NCBI GenBank assembly: GCA_025757845.1
Contig: CP107211.1
Location: 372,001 to 436,000, forward strand
DNA: 64,000 nucleotides
From: Oscillospiraceae bacterium
GTDB lineage: Bacteria; Bacillota; Clostridia; Oscillospirales; Ruminococcaceae
Direction: 5' to 3'
Part shown: in pieces, positions 20,583 to 32,763 of the stretch
Position numbering within the stretch: the first letter of the stretch is position 1
How the letters are laid out: every line of letters starts with the position of its first letter
Program-made: the position numbers and the translations under genes
Notes under the pieces: generated by a model
The model's input: only the letters and a program-made list of their open reading frames with translations
What the model was told of the DNA's origin: nothing
Database searches by the model: none

Positions 20583-22001
20583 ATGAGAATCCTGTATGCT
20601 GCTTCGGAAGCAAACCCCTTTGCAAAATCCGGTGGTCTGGCAGACGTGGCTGGTGCCCTGCCCAAAGCCCTGGTGAAGGACGGCGTGGACGCTCGCGTCA
20701 TCATGCCGCTGTACGGTGATTTGAAGTTCCGGGATAAGCTGGAGTACGTTACCAACTACTCGGTGCCTGTGGGCTGGCGCAGCCAGTACTGCGGCCTGTT
20801 CAAGGCCGAAGTGGACGGCGTGACCTACTACTTCCTCGACAACGAGTATTACTTCAAGCGCCGCGGTCTCTACGGCTTTTACGATGACGGCGAGCGCTTC
20901 GCCTTCTTCTCCCGTGCCGTGCTGGAGACCCTGTTCTACATCGACTTCACCCCGGACATCATCAACTGCAACGACTGGCAGACTGCTCTGGTGCCCGTGT
21001 ACCTGAACCTGTACTACCGCCATCTGGATAAGTTCAACCGCATCAAGACGGTGTTCACCATCCACAACATTGCCTACCAGGGCAAGTACGGCACCGACAT
21101 TCTGGAAGATACCTGCGGCATCGGCCGCCGGGACCAGCACATCGTGGAGTACGATGGCTGCGCCAACTTCATGAAGGGTGCTTTTGAGACGGCCGACAAG
21201 ATCACCACGGTCAGCCCCACCTACGCACAGGAGATCCTGGACCCCTGGTTCAGCTACGGTCTGGATGCCCTGCTGCGGGAAAAGCAGTATAAGCTGTGCG
21301 GCATCCTGAACGGCATCGACATGGATGCCAACGACCCCGCCACCGACAAGCACATCCCCTTCAATTACAGCATCGACAACTTTGAAGAGGGCAAGGCAAA
21401 GTGCAAGGAGGCCCTGCAGGACAGGTTCGGCCTGAACAAGGACGGCAGCCCCGTCTTTGGCATGGTCAGCCGCATGGTCGGCATGAAGGGCTTTGACCTG
21501 GTGCAGAGCGTCGCCGACGGTCTGGTGGACCGCGGCATCGAGCTGGTGATCCTGGGCAGCGGCGAGAGCCAGTACGAGAACTTCTTCTCCGAACTGTGCG
21601 CCCGTCACCCGGGCCGTGTGGGCACCTACATCGGCTTCGAGCCGGCCCTGTCGCAGGAGATCTACGCCGGTGCAGACGCCTTTATTATGCCGTCCAAGAG
21701 CGAGCCCTGCGGCCTGGCCCAGATGGTGGCCTGCCGTTATGGCACGCCTCCCATCGTGCGTGAGACTGGCGGTCTGCGCGACTCCATCCACGACAGCACC
21801 ATGGGCGACGGCAATGGCTTCACCTTTGCCGGTTACAGCGCCCACGAGCTGTACGAGGCCTGCTGCCACGCACAGGATGCCTACAACAACAAGGAAAACT
21901 GGCACAACCTGGTGCATCACTGCATGGAGTGCGACTTCAGCTGGGACGTGTCCGCCAAGAGCTACGAGGGCCTGTACAACGAGACCGCAAACCTCTGGTA
22001 A
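20583..22001 (+). CDS. glgA: glycogen synthase, ADP-glucose type (GT5)
   Basis: GlgA extends alpha-1,4-glucan chains from ADP-glucose. The 472 residues begin with AASEANPFAKSGGLADV, containing the ADP-glucose-binding KSGGL loop. TIHNIAYQG, VSPTYA and the C-terminal PSKSEPCGLAQM segment are hallmarks of GT5, with the conserved catalytic Glu. A strong ribosome site (GGAAGGAG) precedes ATG 20583. It closes the glgBCDA set. Confidence 0.96.
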   Translation: MRILYAASEANPFAKSGGLADVAGALPKALVKDGVDARVIMPLYGDLKFRDKLEYVTNYSVPVGWRSQYCGLFKAEVDGVTYYFLDNEYYFKRRGLYGFYDDGERFAFFSRAVLETLFYIDFTPDIINCNDWQTALVPVYLNLYYRHLDKFNRIKTVFTIHNIAYQGKYGTDILEDTCGIGRRDQHIVEYDGCANFMKGAFETADKITTVSPTYAQEILDPWFSYGLDALLREKQYKLCGILNGIDMDANDPATDKHIPFNYSIDNFEEGKAKCKEALQDRFGLNKDGSPVFGMVSRMVGMKGFDLVQSVADGLVDRGIELVILGSGESQYENFFSELCARHPGRVGTYIGFEPALSQEIYAGADAFIMPSKSEPCGLAQMVACRYGTPPIVRETGGLRDSIHDSTMGDGNGFTFAGYSAHELYEACCHAQDAYNNKENWHNLVHHCMECDFSWDVSAKSYEGLYNETANLW

Positions 22002-22023
22002 ATCATTTTCCACAGCAGCCAAC

Positions 22024-22055
22024 AGCCGCCCGGTTCTCAGGAGCTGGGCGGTTTT
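22024..22055 (+). terminator. intrinsic terminator of the glycogen operon
   Basis: CCGCCC (22026-22031) pairs with GGGCGG (22046-22051), followed by T4 and a T-rich stretch. Confidence 0.65.
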
Positions 22056-22089
22056 CTGCGTTTTCCGGGTGATTTTCACAGAAAAACAC

Positions 22090-22119
22090 TTGTGCGCGGA
22101 ATGCGACCTGTGGTATACT
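22090..22119 (+). promoter_or_regulatory. promoter of the secreted-protein gene
   Basis: TTGTGC (22090-22095) and TATACT (22114-22119) are 18 bp apart, 97 bp before the next start codon. Confidence 0.6.
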
Positions 22120-22215
22120 TGACTCGTTTTTAACACTTTCTTCATACTTCGTAAATGAAAGTGCCTCAGAAACGGGAGTACGCTGCGGGAAAAAGCAGTA
22201 GAAGAGGAGAACACC

Positions 22216-24189
22216 ATGAACTGGAAACGAATCATCAGCAGTGTGCTGGCAGCGGGGATGCTGCTGGCAACGCCGGTGCAGCTGCTGGCCTCGGCGGAGA
22301 GCGCAGAGGATGCAGAAAGCACCAACGCATGGGAAAGCCTGCTCACGGCAGACGATATCGACGAGGAAAATACCTTTACCTACAGCAAGAACGGCTACAG
22401 CTTTGAAAAGCTCAGCCACCCGGAGAAGGACGTCAAGACGGCAGACGGCGTTGTGGACTACCTGGGCGATGGGGCAGTGGACGTGGTGACCGACCCGGAG
22501 GCTGAGGGCTACAATGCCGGCGACCGGGGCCAGAACTACGCATGGGCTGCTGTGGGCTACGGCGATTGGATCTATGTGGGCACCTGCTACGCAGCCATTG
22601 GCAACACCCTCTCTCTGATGAAGAGCAGCCTGGGGGACGAGTTCGATGACAGGGTCCTGAAGGCCACCTTTGATGCCCTCTACAACGGCACCTTCTTCCT
22701 GGAGGAAGCCGACGGCGGCAAACCCAAGGGCGTGCTGGTCAAGATCAACACCAAGACCGGCGAGACCAAGGTGCTGATGTCCGGCACCCTCAACGGTCAC
22801 ACCCCCCTGTTCCGCAATGCCATCGAGTACCACGGCAAGCTGTACTTCTGCGGCAGCGTGGGCGGCGGCGGCATTGGCTTTTTGCCCAGCGTGTGGCAGG
22901 TGGACCCGGAGACGGACGAATGCAAGGTCGTGTATGCAGGCCTGAACAGTGTGCAGGATTACGCTGCAGCCTACAAGGAGGGCATCAGCACCGGCATCCG
23001 TGGCATGTGCGTCTATCAGGACCAGCTGGTCATCAGCAACGTGGCCATGGACGCCGCCACCGGCAAGAGCAGTGCCACCCTGCTGATCTCCTCCGACCCG
23101 GAGAAGGGCTTTACCCAGATCGCAGATTCCGAAAGCCTGTTCAACTACCCGGCTTACCGCTATGCCGACAGCATCTACGGCGGCAGCATCTGGGATATGG
23201 TGGAGTACAACAACAGCCTGTATGTTTCCATCTGCACCGGCACCCTGGACAATATGCCCAACAAAAACACCATGCAGTCCTTTGCACTGGTGCGTGGCGA
23301 CCGGAATGCCGATGGCACCTTTACCTGGACCCCTGTGGCTGGTGACCAGAAAAAGGACGGTGCCCGGTACACCTTTGGCATCGACCCGGAGCGCACCCGT
23401 TCCGGCGCAGCCAACCTGATGGTGTTTAACGACTACCTGTACATCGGCGAGTACAACGACGAGGAGATCGCTTTGGAGCGGGTCCTGTTCTCCAAGACCG
23501 GTAAAAACGCCGACGGCCAGTTTGGCGGCGGCCTGGATTGCCGGTTCCTCAACGCCAACCTGGACCAGTCCGTGAACCTGTACCGCATGGACAAGAACGA
23601 GAATATGGAGCTGGTGGTGGGCAACTCCACCAAGATGTTCCCCAACGGCAGCCTCTCCGGCCTGAAGTCCGGCTTTGGCCGCAACGAGAACCAGTACATC
23701 TGGCGCATGGAGGTCTACGACGGCAAGCTGTATGTGGGCACCCACGATGCCAGCAGCCTGCTGGAGTGCTTGGGTCAGTTCGTCAACGGCAACCTGCTGA
23801 AGCGGACCCCCTCCGAGTGGAAGGACCAGTGGAACTACCTGAAGGCCCTGATGAAGGCCCTGGCAACGGTGGACCCCAACGGCACCGGCAACCCCGATAC
23901 CCTGGCTCAGACCATCAAGTTTTCTTATAACTTTGTCTTTAAGAACATCACGGTGCGGAACATGGCCAGTGCCATCAAGCTGCTGAACTATCTGCGGACG
24001 GCAAAGCGTGGCTTTGACCTGTACGTCACCGAGGATGGCGTCAACTTTGAGACCATTACCATTGATGGCTTTGGGGACCCCTACAACCATGGTCTGCGTG
24101 TGTTTGCCACCACCGACCAGGGCCTGTGCCTGGGTACCGCCAACCCCTTCTATGGCACCCAGATCTGGATCCAGCGCAAGGCTGACTGA
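22216..24189 (+). CDS. secreted protein of unknown function, beta-propeller-like
   Basis: The 657 residues begin with a signal peptide (MNWKRIISSVLAAGMLLAT, cleavage near ASAES at about 29). No enzyme family is recognised. Short blade-like units recur, such as YGDWIYVGTC, YHGKLYFCG, YQDQLVISNVA, YNNSLYVSIC, FNDYLYIGEYN and YDGKLYVGTHD, each about 50-90 residues apart. That pattern suggests a multi-bladed propeller, possibly a binding scaffold or glycan-active protein. It has its own promoter, an AGAGGAGA site and a terminator, so it is monocistronic. Confidence 0.7.
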   Translation: MNWKRIISSVLAAGMLLATPVQLLASAESAEDAESTNAWESLLTADDIDEENTFTYSKNGYSFEKLSHPEKDVKTADGVVDYLGDGAVDVVTDPEAEGYNAGDRGQNYAWAAVGYGDWIYVGTCYAAIGNTLSLMKSSLGDEFDDRVLKATFDALYNGTFFLEEADGGKPKGVLVKINTKTGETKVLMSGTLNGHTPLFRNAIEYHGKLYFCGSVGGGGIGFLPSVWQVDPETDECKVVYAGLNSVQDYAAAYKEGISTGIRGMCVYQDQLVISNVAMDAATGKSSATLLISSDPEKGFTQIADSESLFNYPAYRYADSIYGGSIWDMVEYNNSLYVSICTGTLDNMPNKNTMQSFALVRGDRNADGTFTWTPVAGDQKKDGARYTFGIDPERTRSGAANLMVFNDYLYIGEYNDEEIALERVLFSKTGKNADGQFGGGLDCRFLNANLDQSVNLYRMDKNENMELVVGNSTKMFPNGSLSGLKSGFGRNENQYIWRMEVYDGKLYVGTHDASSLLECLGQFVNGNLLKRTPSEWKDQWNYLKALMKALATVDPNGTGNPDTLAQTIKFSYNFVFKNITVRNMASAIKLLNYLRTAKRGFDLYVTEDGVNFETITIDGFGDPYNHGLRVFATTDQGLCLGTANPFYGTQIWIQRKAD

Positions 24190-24217
24190 GCCTGCTGCCC
24201 GCATAAAATAAGCTGAA

Positions 24218-24254
24218 AGCTGCCCGGTTCTTTCATGAGCCGGGCGGCTTTTTT
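24218..24254 (+). terminator. intrinsic terminator of the secreted-protein gene
   Basis: AGCTGCCCGGTTC (24218-24230) pairs with GAGCCGGGCGGCT (24237-24249), followed by T6. Confidence 0.9.
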
Positions 24255-24389
24255 GCATCCTGCACAAACTTTTGGGCAAAGTTTTGGTATTGATGGGTCC
24301 GCAGGCGCACAAACTCCACCACAGGCGGACAACTGTGAAGAGACTGTGGTGGAACTATGAAGATTTGCCAAAATTCAGTGGAAAATCAA

Positions 24390-24418
24390 TTGAAAAAACC
24401 GCCGGATTGAATTATACT
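24390..24418 (+). promoter_or_regulatory. promoter of the ATP synthase operon
   Basis: TTGAAA (24390-24395) and TATACT (24413-24418) are 17 bp apart. This rules out translation starts before about 24425 for the first gene. Confidence 0.78.
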
Positions 24419-24511
24419 AGGCACATAAGAATTTTTGTTGCCGCCGGATGCTGGCAGAATATCCAGATACTGGATGCTGCATCGCAGGCCGCACTGGGAG
24501 GGAAAACCGCA

Positions 24512-24772
24512 TTGAAAGGCTGGTACAAGGCACTGGAGGATCTGGTCTGGCTGACCCAGCTGGGCCTGAACATGCTTCTGCCGCTGGTGCTGTGCCTGGC
24601 GGGGTGCTGGTGGGCCGTGGAACGCTGGAACTGGCCGGAATGGCTGTTCCTGCCGGCGGTGCTGCTGGGGCTGGCGGCGGGAGCGCAAAATTTCTGGGTG
24701 TTCTGCAAAGAGCGCCTGGACCGCTCCAAAAAGGAAAAAAATCACCGGGTGGGCTTCAACTCCCACCAGTAA
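24512..24772 (+). CDS. AtpZ/AtpI-like small membrane protein
   Basis: The 86-residue product has two hydrophobic segments (about 19-36 and 47-62) and a basic tail. It sits at the head of the ATP synthase operon, where AtpZ-like proteins are typical; these help assemble the membrane sector or carry Mg2+ or Ca2+. I chose TTG 24512 because GGGAGGG ends 8 bp earlier. The longer frame (from 24272) starts upstream of the mapped promoter. Identity rests on position and topology, as the sequence is weakly conserved. Confidence 0.65.
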   Translation: MKGWYKALEDLVWLTQLGLNMLLPLVLCLAGCWWAVERWNWPEWLFLPAVLLGLAAGAQNFWVFCKERLDRSKKEKNHRVGFNSHQ

Positions 24773-24786
24773 TGGAGGGCTTTTTT

Positions 24787-25287
24787 ATGAAACTGGAGCC
24801 GGAATCCAGAAAGCAGCTGCTGCGTATCGCCGGAGGCACAGCCATCTGCACCGCAGCCATGTGGGTGCTGTTCGCAGCACTGCATCTGGTGGGGTGGGTC
24901 AGGTTTGACTACACGGTGGTGCTGGCCAGCCTTGTGGGCGCGGCCGTGGCCATCGGCAACTTTGCCGGCATCTGCTTTGTGGTGCAGAAGATCATTGACG
25001 AGCCGGACGAGAAAAAGCGCAAAGCGACCTTACAGCTATCCTACAACAGCCGCATGCTGCTGCAGGCGGTGTGGGTGGTGGTGGCCATTGCGGCCCCCTG
25101 CTTCCAGCCGTTTGCCGGTGTGCTGCCGCTGTTTTTCCCGCGCATCACCATTTATTACCTGCAAATAACCGGTAAGTACAAGCCGCTTGCAGCCCCGCAG
25201 GAACCGGTGGACGTCTCTGTGGAGGACGACCCCGCCCCTGCCCCGGCGCAGGCGGATGGAACCCGTGACGAAGGGGGTGAAACCTAA
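24787..25287 (+). CDS. atpI: ATP synthase subunit I
   Basis: A 166-residue protein with four predicted membrane segments between about 12 and 135, ending in an acidic Pro/Ala tail. AtpI assists assembly of the c ring, notably in sodium-type enzymes. The ATG follows GGAGGG at 7 bp. The previous stop overlaps an in-frame ATG at 24772, which I rejected for lack of a site. It is 3 bp upstream of atpB. Confidence 0.75.
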   Translation: MKLEPESRKQLLRIAGGTAICTAAMWVLFAALHLVGWVRFDYTVVLASLVGAAVAIGNFAGICFVVQKIIDEPDEKKRKATLQLSYNSRMLLQAVWVVVAIAAPCFQPFAGVLPLFFPRITIYYLQITGKYKPLAAPQEPVDVSVEDDPAPAPAQADGTRDEGGET

Positions 25288-25290
25288 CAA

Positions 25291-26368
<1,078 letters not shown>

Positions 26369-26405
26369 GCGTTTTACTCTGAAAACCGAACGAAAGGAGA
26401 CGCTT

Positions 26406-26915
26406 ATGGAACAAGTGTACCAGGCACTGATCACCCTGGATGGCTGGACCTTTCTGGCCCAGATCTGCAACCTGATGATCCAGATGCTGATCTTTAAAAA
26501 GTTCCTGCTGAATCCGGTCAAGAAAGTCATTGCCGACCGCAAGGCCAAGGCAGACAGCGAGATCGCAGACGCCAAGAAGCTGCGGGAGGAAGCTGAGGCC
26601 ATGAAGGCGGAGTATGAGCAGAACCTGCAGAATGCCCGCACCGAGGCCAACCAGATCGTGGCAAGTGCCCAAAAGACCGCCACTGCCCGCGGCGAAGAGA
26701 TCGTGGGCGAGGCCCGTGCCCAGGCTGCTGCCCTCAAGCAGAAGGCCGAGGCCGACATTGCGCAGGAGCGCAAGAAGGCAGTCAACGAGGTCAAGGACGA
26801 GATCGGCGGCATTGCCATGGAGATCGCCTCCAAGGTGGTGGAACGCGAGATCCGCGAAGAGGACCACAGGGACCTGATCGACGAATTTATCAAAAATGTG
26901 GGTGAAGCATCATGA
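26406..26915 (+). CDS. atpF: F-type ATP synthase subunit b
   Basis: The peripheral stalk subunit of 169 residues: an N-terminal membrane helix (about 12-30), then a long charged coiled coil (KADSEIADAKKLREEAEAM and onward). AAAGGAG precedes the ATG. Its stop overlaps the atpH start by four bases. Confidence 0.93.
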   Translation: MEQVYQALITLDGWTFLAQICNLMIQMLIFKKFLLNPVKKVIADRKAKADSEIADAKKLREEAEAMKAEYEQNLQNARTEANQIVASAQKTATARGEEIVGEARAQAAALKQKAEADIAQERKKAVNEVKDEIGGIAMEIASKVVEREIREEDHRDLIDEFIKNVGEAS

Positions 26916-27451
26916 CCGAGATCGCAAGGATGTACGGCGGAAGCCTGTACGATCTGGCAGCGGAGGAAGGGCTTGAGACCCGCATCCTGGGGGAGCTGGA
27001 AGAAGTGAACGCACTTTTCAAGGCAAACCCGGACTACCTGCATCTGCTCAGCATCCCCAGCATCCCCAAAAAGGAGCGCTGCGGTCTGCTGGACGAAGCC
27101 CTGCGGGGGCAGGTCCATCTCTATGTGCTCAACTTTTTAAAGATCCTGTGCGAGAAAGGCACCCTGCGGGAGCTTGGCGGCTGCACGCGGGCTTACCGCA
27201 TCCGCTACAATGAGGCACACGGCATTCTGGAGGCAACGGCCACCTCGGCCATTGCCCTGACCAAAGAGCAGACGGCTGCCCTGCACCAGAAGCTGGAAGC
27301 CCTCACCGGCAAGACCATCGACCTGCAGACAAAGGTCGACCCGGCGGTGCTGGGCGGCATCCGTCTGGATATCGACGGCACCGAGCTGGACGGCACCGTG
27401 CAGAACCGTCTGGCGGCGCTGCGCCGGAACATTGCCGCAGTGACCCTGTGA
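26912..27451 (+). CDS. atpH: F-type ATP synthase subunit delta
   Basis: The 179-residue delta subunit joins the F1 head to the stalk. It carries the OSCP/delta signature ([14 protein letters not shown]-terminal [15 protein letters not shown]). It overlaps atpF (ATGA), indicating coupled translation. Confidence 0.92.
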   Translation: MTEIARMYGGSLYDLAAEEGLETRILGELEEVNALFKANPDYLHLLSIPSIPKKERCGLLDEALRGQVHLYVLNFLKILCEKGTLRELGGCTRAYRIRYNEAHGILEATATSAIALTKEQTAALHQKLEALTGKTIDLQTKVDPAVLGGIRLDIDGTELDGTVQNRLAALRRNIAAVTL

Positions 27452-27509
27452 CACAGGACGAATTTCCACCCGAAATGAAATTTATGAATTGAGTGGTGAA
27501 CAAACAAAG

Positions 27510-29030
27510 ATGCAACTGAAACCTGAAGAGATCTCCAAGATCATCCGTGCCCAGATCAAGCATTATGAAAATGCCATCGAGCAGAGCGAGACCGGCACGG
27601 TCATTATGGTGGGCGACGGCATCGCCCGGGCCAGTGGTCTGGAAAAGTGCATGGCAGGTGAGCTGCTGCAGTTTGACAACGGCGAATACGGAATGGCGCA
27701 GAATCTGGAGGAGAACACCGTCTCCATCGTTCTGCTGGGCTCCGACGTCGGCATCAAGGAAGGCAGCACTGTCAAGCGCACCGGCAAGGTGGTGTCCGTG
27801 CCGGTGGGCGATGCCCTGATCGGCCGCGTGGTCAATGCACTGGGCCAGCCCATCGACGGTGCAGGTCCCATCGAGACCACCGAGTACCGCGCCATTGAGA
27901 GCCGCGCTCCCGGCATCATCGACCGTCAGCCGGTCAAGGAGCCGCTGCAGACCGGCATCAAGGCCATCGACTCCATGATCCCCATCGGCCGCGGCCAGCG
28001 TGAGCTGATCATCGGCGACCGCCAGACCGGCAAGACCACCATCGCCTCCGATACCATCATCAACCAGAAGGGCAAGGGCGTGCTCTGCATTTACGTTGCC
28101 ATCGGCCAGAAGCGTTCCACCGTGGCAAACCTGGTGCAGAGCCTGACCGAGGCCGGTGCCATGAGCTACACCATCGTGGTGTCCGCTACAGCGTCCGAGC
28201 TGTCGCCCCTGCAGTATATCGCACCCTACTCCGGCTGTGCCATGGGCGAGTACTTCATGCATCAGGGCAAGCACGTCCTGATCATCTACGATGACCTGTC
28301 CAAGCACGCCGTGGCTTACCGTGCCCTGTCGCTGCTGATCCGCCGTCCTCCGGGACGTGAGGCTTACCCCGGCGATGTCTTTTACCTGCATTCCCGTCTG
28401 CTGGAACGCGCAGCCAAGCTCTCCAATGAGCTGGGCGGCGGCAGCCTGACGGCACTGCCCATCATTGAGACGCAGGCGGGCGACGTTTCCGCCTACATCC
28501 CCACCAACGTCATCTCCATCACCGACGGCCAGATCTTCCTGGAAACGGAACTGTTCCATTCCGGCATCATGCCGGCTGTCAACCCTGGCATCTCGGTGTC
28601 CCGCGTCGGCGGCAACGCCCAGATCAAGGCCATGAAGAAGGTGGCCGGTACCCTGAAACTGATCTACTCCCAGTACCGGGAGCTGCAGAGCTTTGCCCAG
28701 TTCGGTTCCGATCTGGACGCCGACACCAAGGCCCGTCTGGCCCAGGGTGAGCGCATCGTGGAAGTACTGAAGCAGAACCGTTCGGCCCCTGTGCCGGTGG
28801 AAAAGCAGGTGGCCATCCTGTATGCGACCATCCACGACTACCTCGTGAAGGTCAAGGTGCCGGATGTGTCGGAGTACGAGAAGAGCCTGTACGAGTATCT
28901 GGACAACGATGCCGCCGGTGCCGCCGTCATGGAGACCATCCGCACCACCGGCAATTTGGACAAGGACACCGAAGAGCAGCTCAAGAGCGTGCTCACGGCC
29001 TATACCGACAGCTTTGTCAAGGCGCATTAA
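27510..29030 (+). CDS. atpA: F-type ATP synthase subunit alpha
   Basis: The non-catalytic nucleotide-binding subunit of F1, 506 residues. It has the Walker A motif GDRQTGKT and the alpha signature [15 protein letters not shown] chose ATG 27510, which gives the usual MQLKPEEIS start. A TTG at 27489 in the same frame lacks a ribosome site. Confidence 0.96.
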   Translation: MQLKPEEISKIIRAQIKHYENAIEQSETGTVIMVGDGIARASGLEKCMAGELLQFDNGEYGMAQNLEENTVSIVLLGSDVGIKEGSTVKRTGKVVSVPVGDALIGRVVNALGQPIDGAGPIETTEYRAIESRAPGIIDRQPVKEPLQTGIKAIDSMIPIGRGQRELIIGDRQTGKTTIASDTIINQKGKGVLCIYVAIGQKRSTVANLVQSLTEAGAMSYTIVVSATASELSPLQYIAPYSGCAMGEYFMHQGKHVLIIYDDLSKHAVAYRALSLLIRRPPGREAYPGDVFYLHSRLLERAAKLSNELGGGSLTALPIIETQAGDVSAYIPTNVISITDGQIFLETELFHSGIMPAVNPGISVSRVGGNAQIKAMKKVAGTLKLIYSQYRELQSFAQFGSDLDADTKARLAQGERIVEVLKQNRSAPVPVEKQVAILYATIHDYLVKVKVPDVSEYEKSLYEYLDNDAAGAAVMETIRTTGNLDKDTEEQLKSVLTAYTDSFVKAH

Positions 29031-29049
29031 AGGGAAGGAGGCGTAACGC

Positions 29050-29898
29050 ATGGCTGGTTCCATGAAGGACATCAAGCTGCGCATCAAAAGCGTAGAGAGC
29101 ACCATGCAGATCACCAAGGCCATGGAGCTGGTGGCTTCCTCCAAAATGCGCCGTGCCAAGGAGCGGGTCGAGCACAGCCGACCCTACTTTGAAACGCTGC
29201 ATAAGACCCTGACCGAGATCGCAGCGGCAGACCCCCGCGCCCGCAACCCGTACCTGCGCCGTGCAGAGATCAAAAAGACCCTGCTCATCGTCATTGCAGG
29301 CGACCGCGGCCTAGCCGGCGGGTACAACTCCAACGTGCTCAGGCAGGCACAGCAGGAAGCAGGGGACGTGGTGGTGCTACCCATCGGCAAGCGCTCGGCG
29401 GAATACTTCGTCCACCACGAGGTGCCCCTGTTCACCCAGGAGGTGCTGCTGGCGGCGGACATCACGGTGGGCGAATGCTTCCAGCTGGCCCGCCGGATCA
29501 CCGAGGGCTACTGCAAAGGCGAGTACGACGCGGTGAAGATCTGCTACACCCGGTTCGACTCCATGATGACCCAGACGGCTTCCACCATGGAGGTGCTGCC
29601 CCTGAGCATCGAGCCCACCGAGCAGCAGAAGGCCGAGGCCCGCCGCAGCCAGATTTTGTATAAGCCCAGCAGCGAGGAAGTGTTCCGTGCGATCATCCCG
29701 GAGTATGTGGCCGGTATCGTGTATGGCGCTGTGTGTGAGAGCGTGGCCAGTGAGCTGGCCGCCCGCCGCACCGCCATGGACGCCGCCACCAAGAATGCCG
29801 GTGAGATGATCGACCATCTCAACCTGTATTACAACCGTGCCCGGCAGGCTGCCATCACGCAGGAGATCACCGAGATCGTGGCCGGTGCGGAGATTTAA
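29050..29898 (+). CDS. atpG: F-type ATP synthase subunit gamma
   Basis: The central rotor shaft, 282 residues. The N-terminal coil MKDIKLRIKSVESTMQITKA and the C-terminal coil (ARRTAMDAATKNAGEMIDH) fit the family, as does the DRGLAGGYN loop. The ATG follows AAGGAGG. Confidence 0.95.
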   Translation: MAGSMKDIKLRIKSVESTMQITKAMELVASSKMRRAKERVEHSRPYFETLHKTLTEIAAADPRARNPYLRRAEIKKTLLIVIAGDRGLAGGYNSNVLRQAQQEAGDVVVLPIGKRSAEYFVHHEVPLFTQEVLLAADITVGECFQLARRITEGYCKGEYDAVKICYTRFDSMMTQTASTMEVLPLSIEPTEQQKAEARRSQILYKPSSEEVFRAIIPEYVAGIVYGAVCESVASELAARRTAMDAATKNAGEMIDHLNLYYNRARQAAITQEITEIVAGAEI

Positions 29899-29900
29899 CG

Positions 29901-29947
29901 ACCCTCTCAGCCGCCTGGCGGCGGCAGCTCCCCCGAGAGGGGGAGCT
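29901..29947. repeat. GC-rich palindromic element between atpG and atpD
   Basis: Two adjoining hairpins: CCGCC/GGCGG, then the 9-bp AGCTCCCCC (29926-29934) with GGGGGAGCT (29939-29947). There is no T-run, and the operon continues. It resembles short repeats scattered in Faecalibacterium-type genomes. Confidence 0.6.
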
Positions 29948-29980
29948 TCAACGGAAAAACCTATCAAAAAGGAGTTGTAG

Positions 29981-31378
<1,398 letters not shown>

Positions 31379-31381
31379 ACC

Positions 31382-31780
31382 ATGACGACCTTTCATCTGA
31401 CGGTGGTCACGCCGGACGGCTGCGCCTTTGACGGCCAGGCCGAACGGGTGGTCTGCCGCGCCATCGACGGCGACCTTGCCATTCTGGCAAAGCACGGCGA
31501 TTACTGCACGGCGCTGGGCATGGGCGAAGCCCATATCGTGGACGCCGACGGCCAGCGCCGCCGCGCCGCCTGCATGGGCGGCATGCTCAGCGTGCTGGAT
31601 GGCGAGGTGCGTCTGGTGGCTACCACCTGGGAGTGGGCGGAAGAGATCGACCAGGCCCGCGCCGAGGCTTCCAAAAAGCGCGCCGAGGAGATTCTGGCCC
31701 AGAAGAACCTCGACAAGCGCGACTACGAGATGGCCCAGGCCCGCCTGAAGCGTGCTTTGGTGCGTACCTCCGTCCACTGA
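31382..31780 (+). CDS. atpC: F-type ATP synthase subunit epsilon
   Basis: The 132-residue epsilon subunit couples rotation to catalysis and can inhibit hydrolysis. It has the N-terminal beta sandwich (TVVTPDGCAFDGQAE) and a C-terminal helical pair. It is the last gene of the operon, ahead of a strong terminator. Confidence 0.92.
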   Translation: MTTFHLTVVTPDGCAFDGQAERVVCRAIDGDLAILAKHGDYCTALGMGEAHIVDADGQRRRAACMGGMLSVLDGEVRLVATTWEWAEEIDQARAEASKKRAEEILAQKNLDKRDYEMAQARLKRALVRTSVH

Positions 31781-31794
31781 GATCCTGTAAAACA

Positions 31795-31829
31795 AACCCC
31801 GGAGTTCCGCTCGGAACTCCGGGGTTTTT
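31795..31829. terminator. bidirectional terminator of the atp operon and the LysR gene
   Basis: AACCCCGGAGTTCC and its complement form a 14-bp stem with A- and T-runs. It serves converging genes on both strands. Confidence 0.92.
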
Positions 31830-31832
31830 GCG

Positions 31833-32753
31833 TCATTCGGTCAGCGGCTCCCAGAAATTCGGGATGGCGGTCAGGTGCTCTTTGATGTACTCCGCATAGG
31901 CCCGTACCTTGGGGTCTGCCTGCGGAGCCATGACAAAGCCCAGTCGGGCACCGCCCCGCCAGTCCAGTGGCACAGCAGGAGCATGGCCGCTGTACTGGAT
32001 AGCGGGCAGCAGCAGGACAACGGTGCGGCAATTGCTGGTAAAGAAATCGACCGGATCAATATAATCGTACTGGGGAGCGCGAAGCCGCAGGTAACGGCGC
32101 AGTTCGTCTTCATATAAAATGCTGCCGGGATGATGATGGAACGCAATCCGTAGTTCCTGCAGATCCTCGAGGCGTACAGAACTTTTTTGCAGCAGCGGTG
32201 AGGTCGTTGCATCCATGGAATGGAACGACGGCATGCAGAGTTCGGGTACCTGTGCAAAAGGCAGAAACTGCAGCCCAAGACGGGTAATATCGGCGTTTTC
32301 CAGGAGGGCGGCGATCTGTGCTTCTCCGCGCAGCAGAGCTGTGTAAAGTGCATCTTTGCTTTCGTAACGGACAGGGCGGGGGGCATAGCGGTTCAAAAGC
32401 GGCAATGCCGTATGCAGCAATTCCATCCAGATCTGGAAGTACTGACCGCCAAGGCAGCCAATGCACAAGCGTTCTAGCTGTTGCTGGTGTAGTCGCTGAA
32501 GCTGCTGCCCTTCCGAAACGGCGTGGAAATAGACCTCCTGCATTTTTAGAGCGCTCTGGTAAAAGCTGCGTCCGGCTTCGGTCAGAGCCAGCTGCCGGGA
32601 ACCGCGGTCGAACAGAGTGAAACCGAGTTCCTGTTCTAATGATTTCATCTGCTGGGATAGGGCAGACTGCGAAATATACAGCTGGTCAGCAGCGGCGGTA
32701 AAGCTGCGGTATCTGGCAATGGCCAGAAAACTTTTGAGCTGCGTATAGGTCAT
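31833..32753 (-). CDS. LysR-family transcriptional regulator
   Basis: The 306-residue protein has the LysR winged helix at residues 1-60 (LKSFLAIARYRSFTAAADQL, then SQSALSQQMKSLE). An effector-binding domain runs from about 90 to 300. ATG 32753 follows GGGAGG; the longer frame crosses the promoter and was rejected. It is transcribed away from an exported flavin reductase and very likely controls it through the inverted repeats between them. The effector is probably the reductase's substrate, which is unknown. Confidence 0.9.
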   Translation of the reverse strand: MTYTQLKSFLAIARYRSFTAAADQLYISQSALSQQMKSLEQELGFTLFDRGSRQLALTEAGRSFYQSALKMQEVYFHAVSEGQQLQRLHQQQLERLCIGCLGGQYFQIWMELLHTALPLLNRYAPRPVRYESKDALYTALLRGEAQIAALLENADITRLGLQFLPFAQVPELCMPSFHSMDATTSPLLQKSSVRLEDLQELRIAFHHHPGSILYEDELRRYLRLRAPQYDYIDPVDFFTSNCRTVVLLLPAIQYSGHAPAVPLDWRGGARLGFVMAPQADPKVRAYAEYIKEHLTAIPNFWEPLTE

Positions 32754-32763
32754 AAAAACCTCC

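Noticed and set aside
22003..24312. 769-codon minus-strand frame, and similar long antisense frames at 15480-17651, 18056-20556, 20553-22346, 27303-29159 and 29948-31795
   Set aside because: All lie opposite well-identified genes and read as His/Val/Gly/Leu-rich low-complexity protein, the usual artefact of G+C-rich coding DNA.
24272..24511. Longer first gene of the atp operon
   Set aside because: It would start upstream of the promoter at 24390-24418. TTG 24512 has a proper ribosome site.
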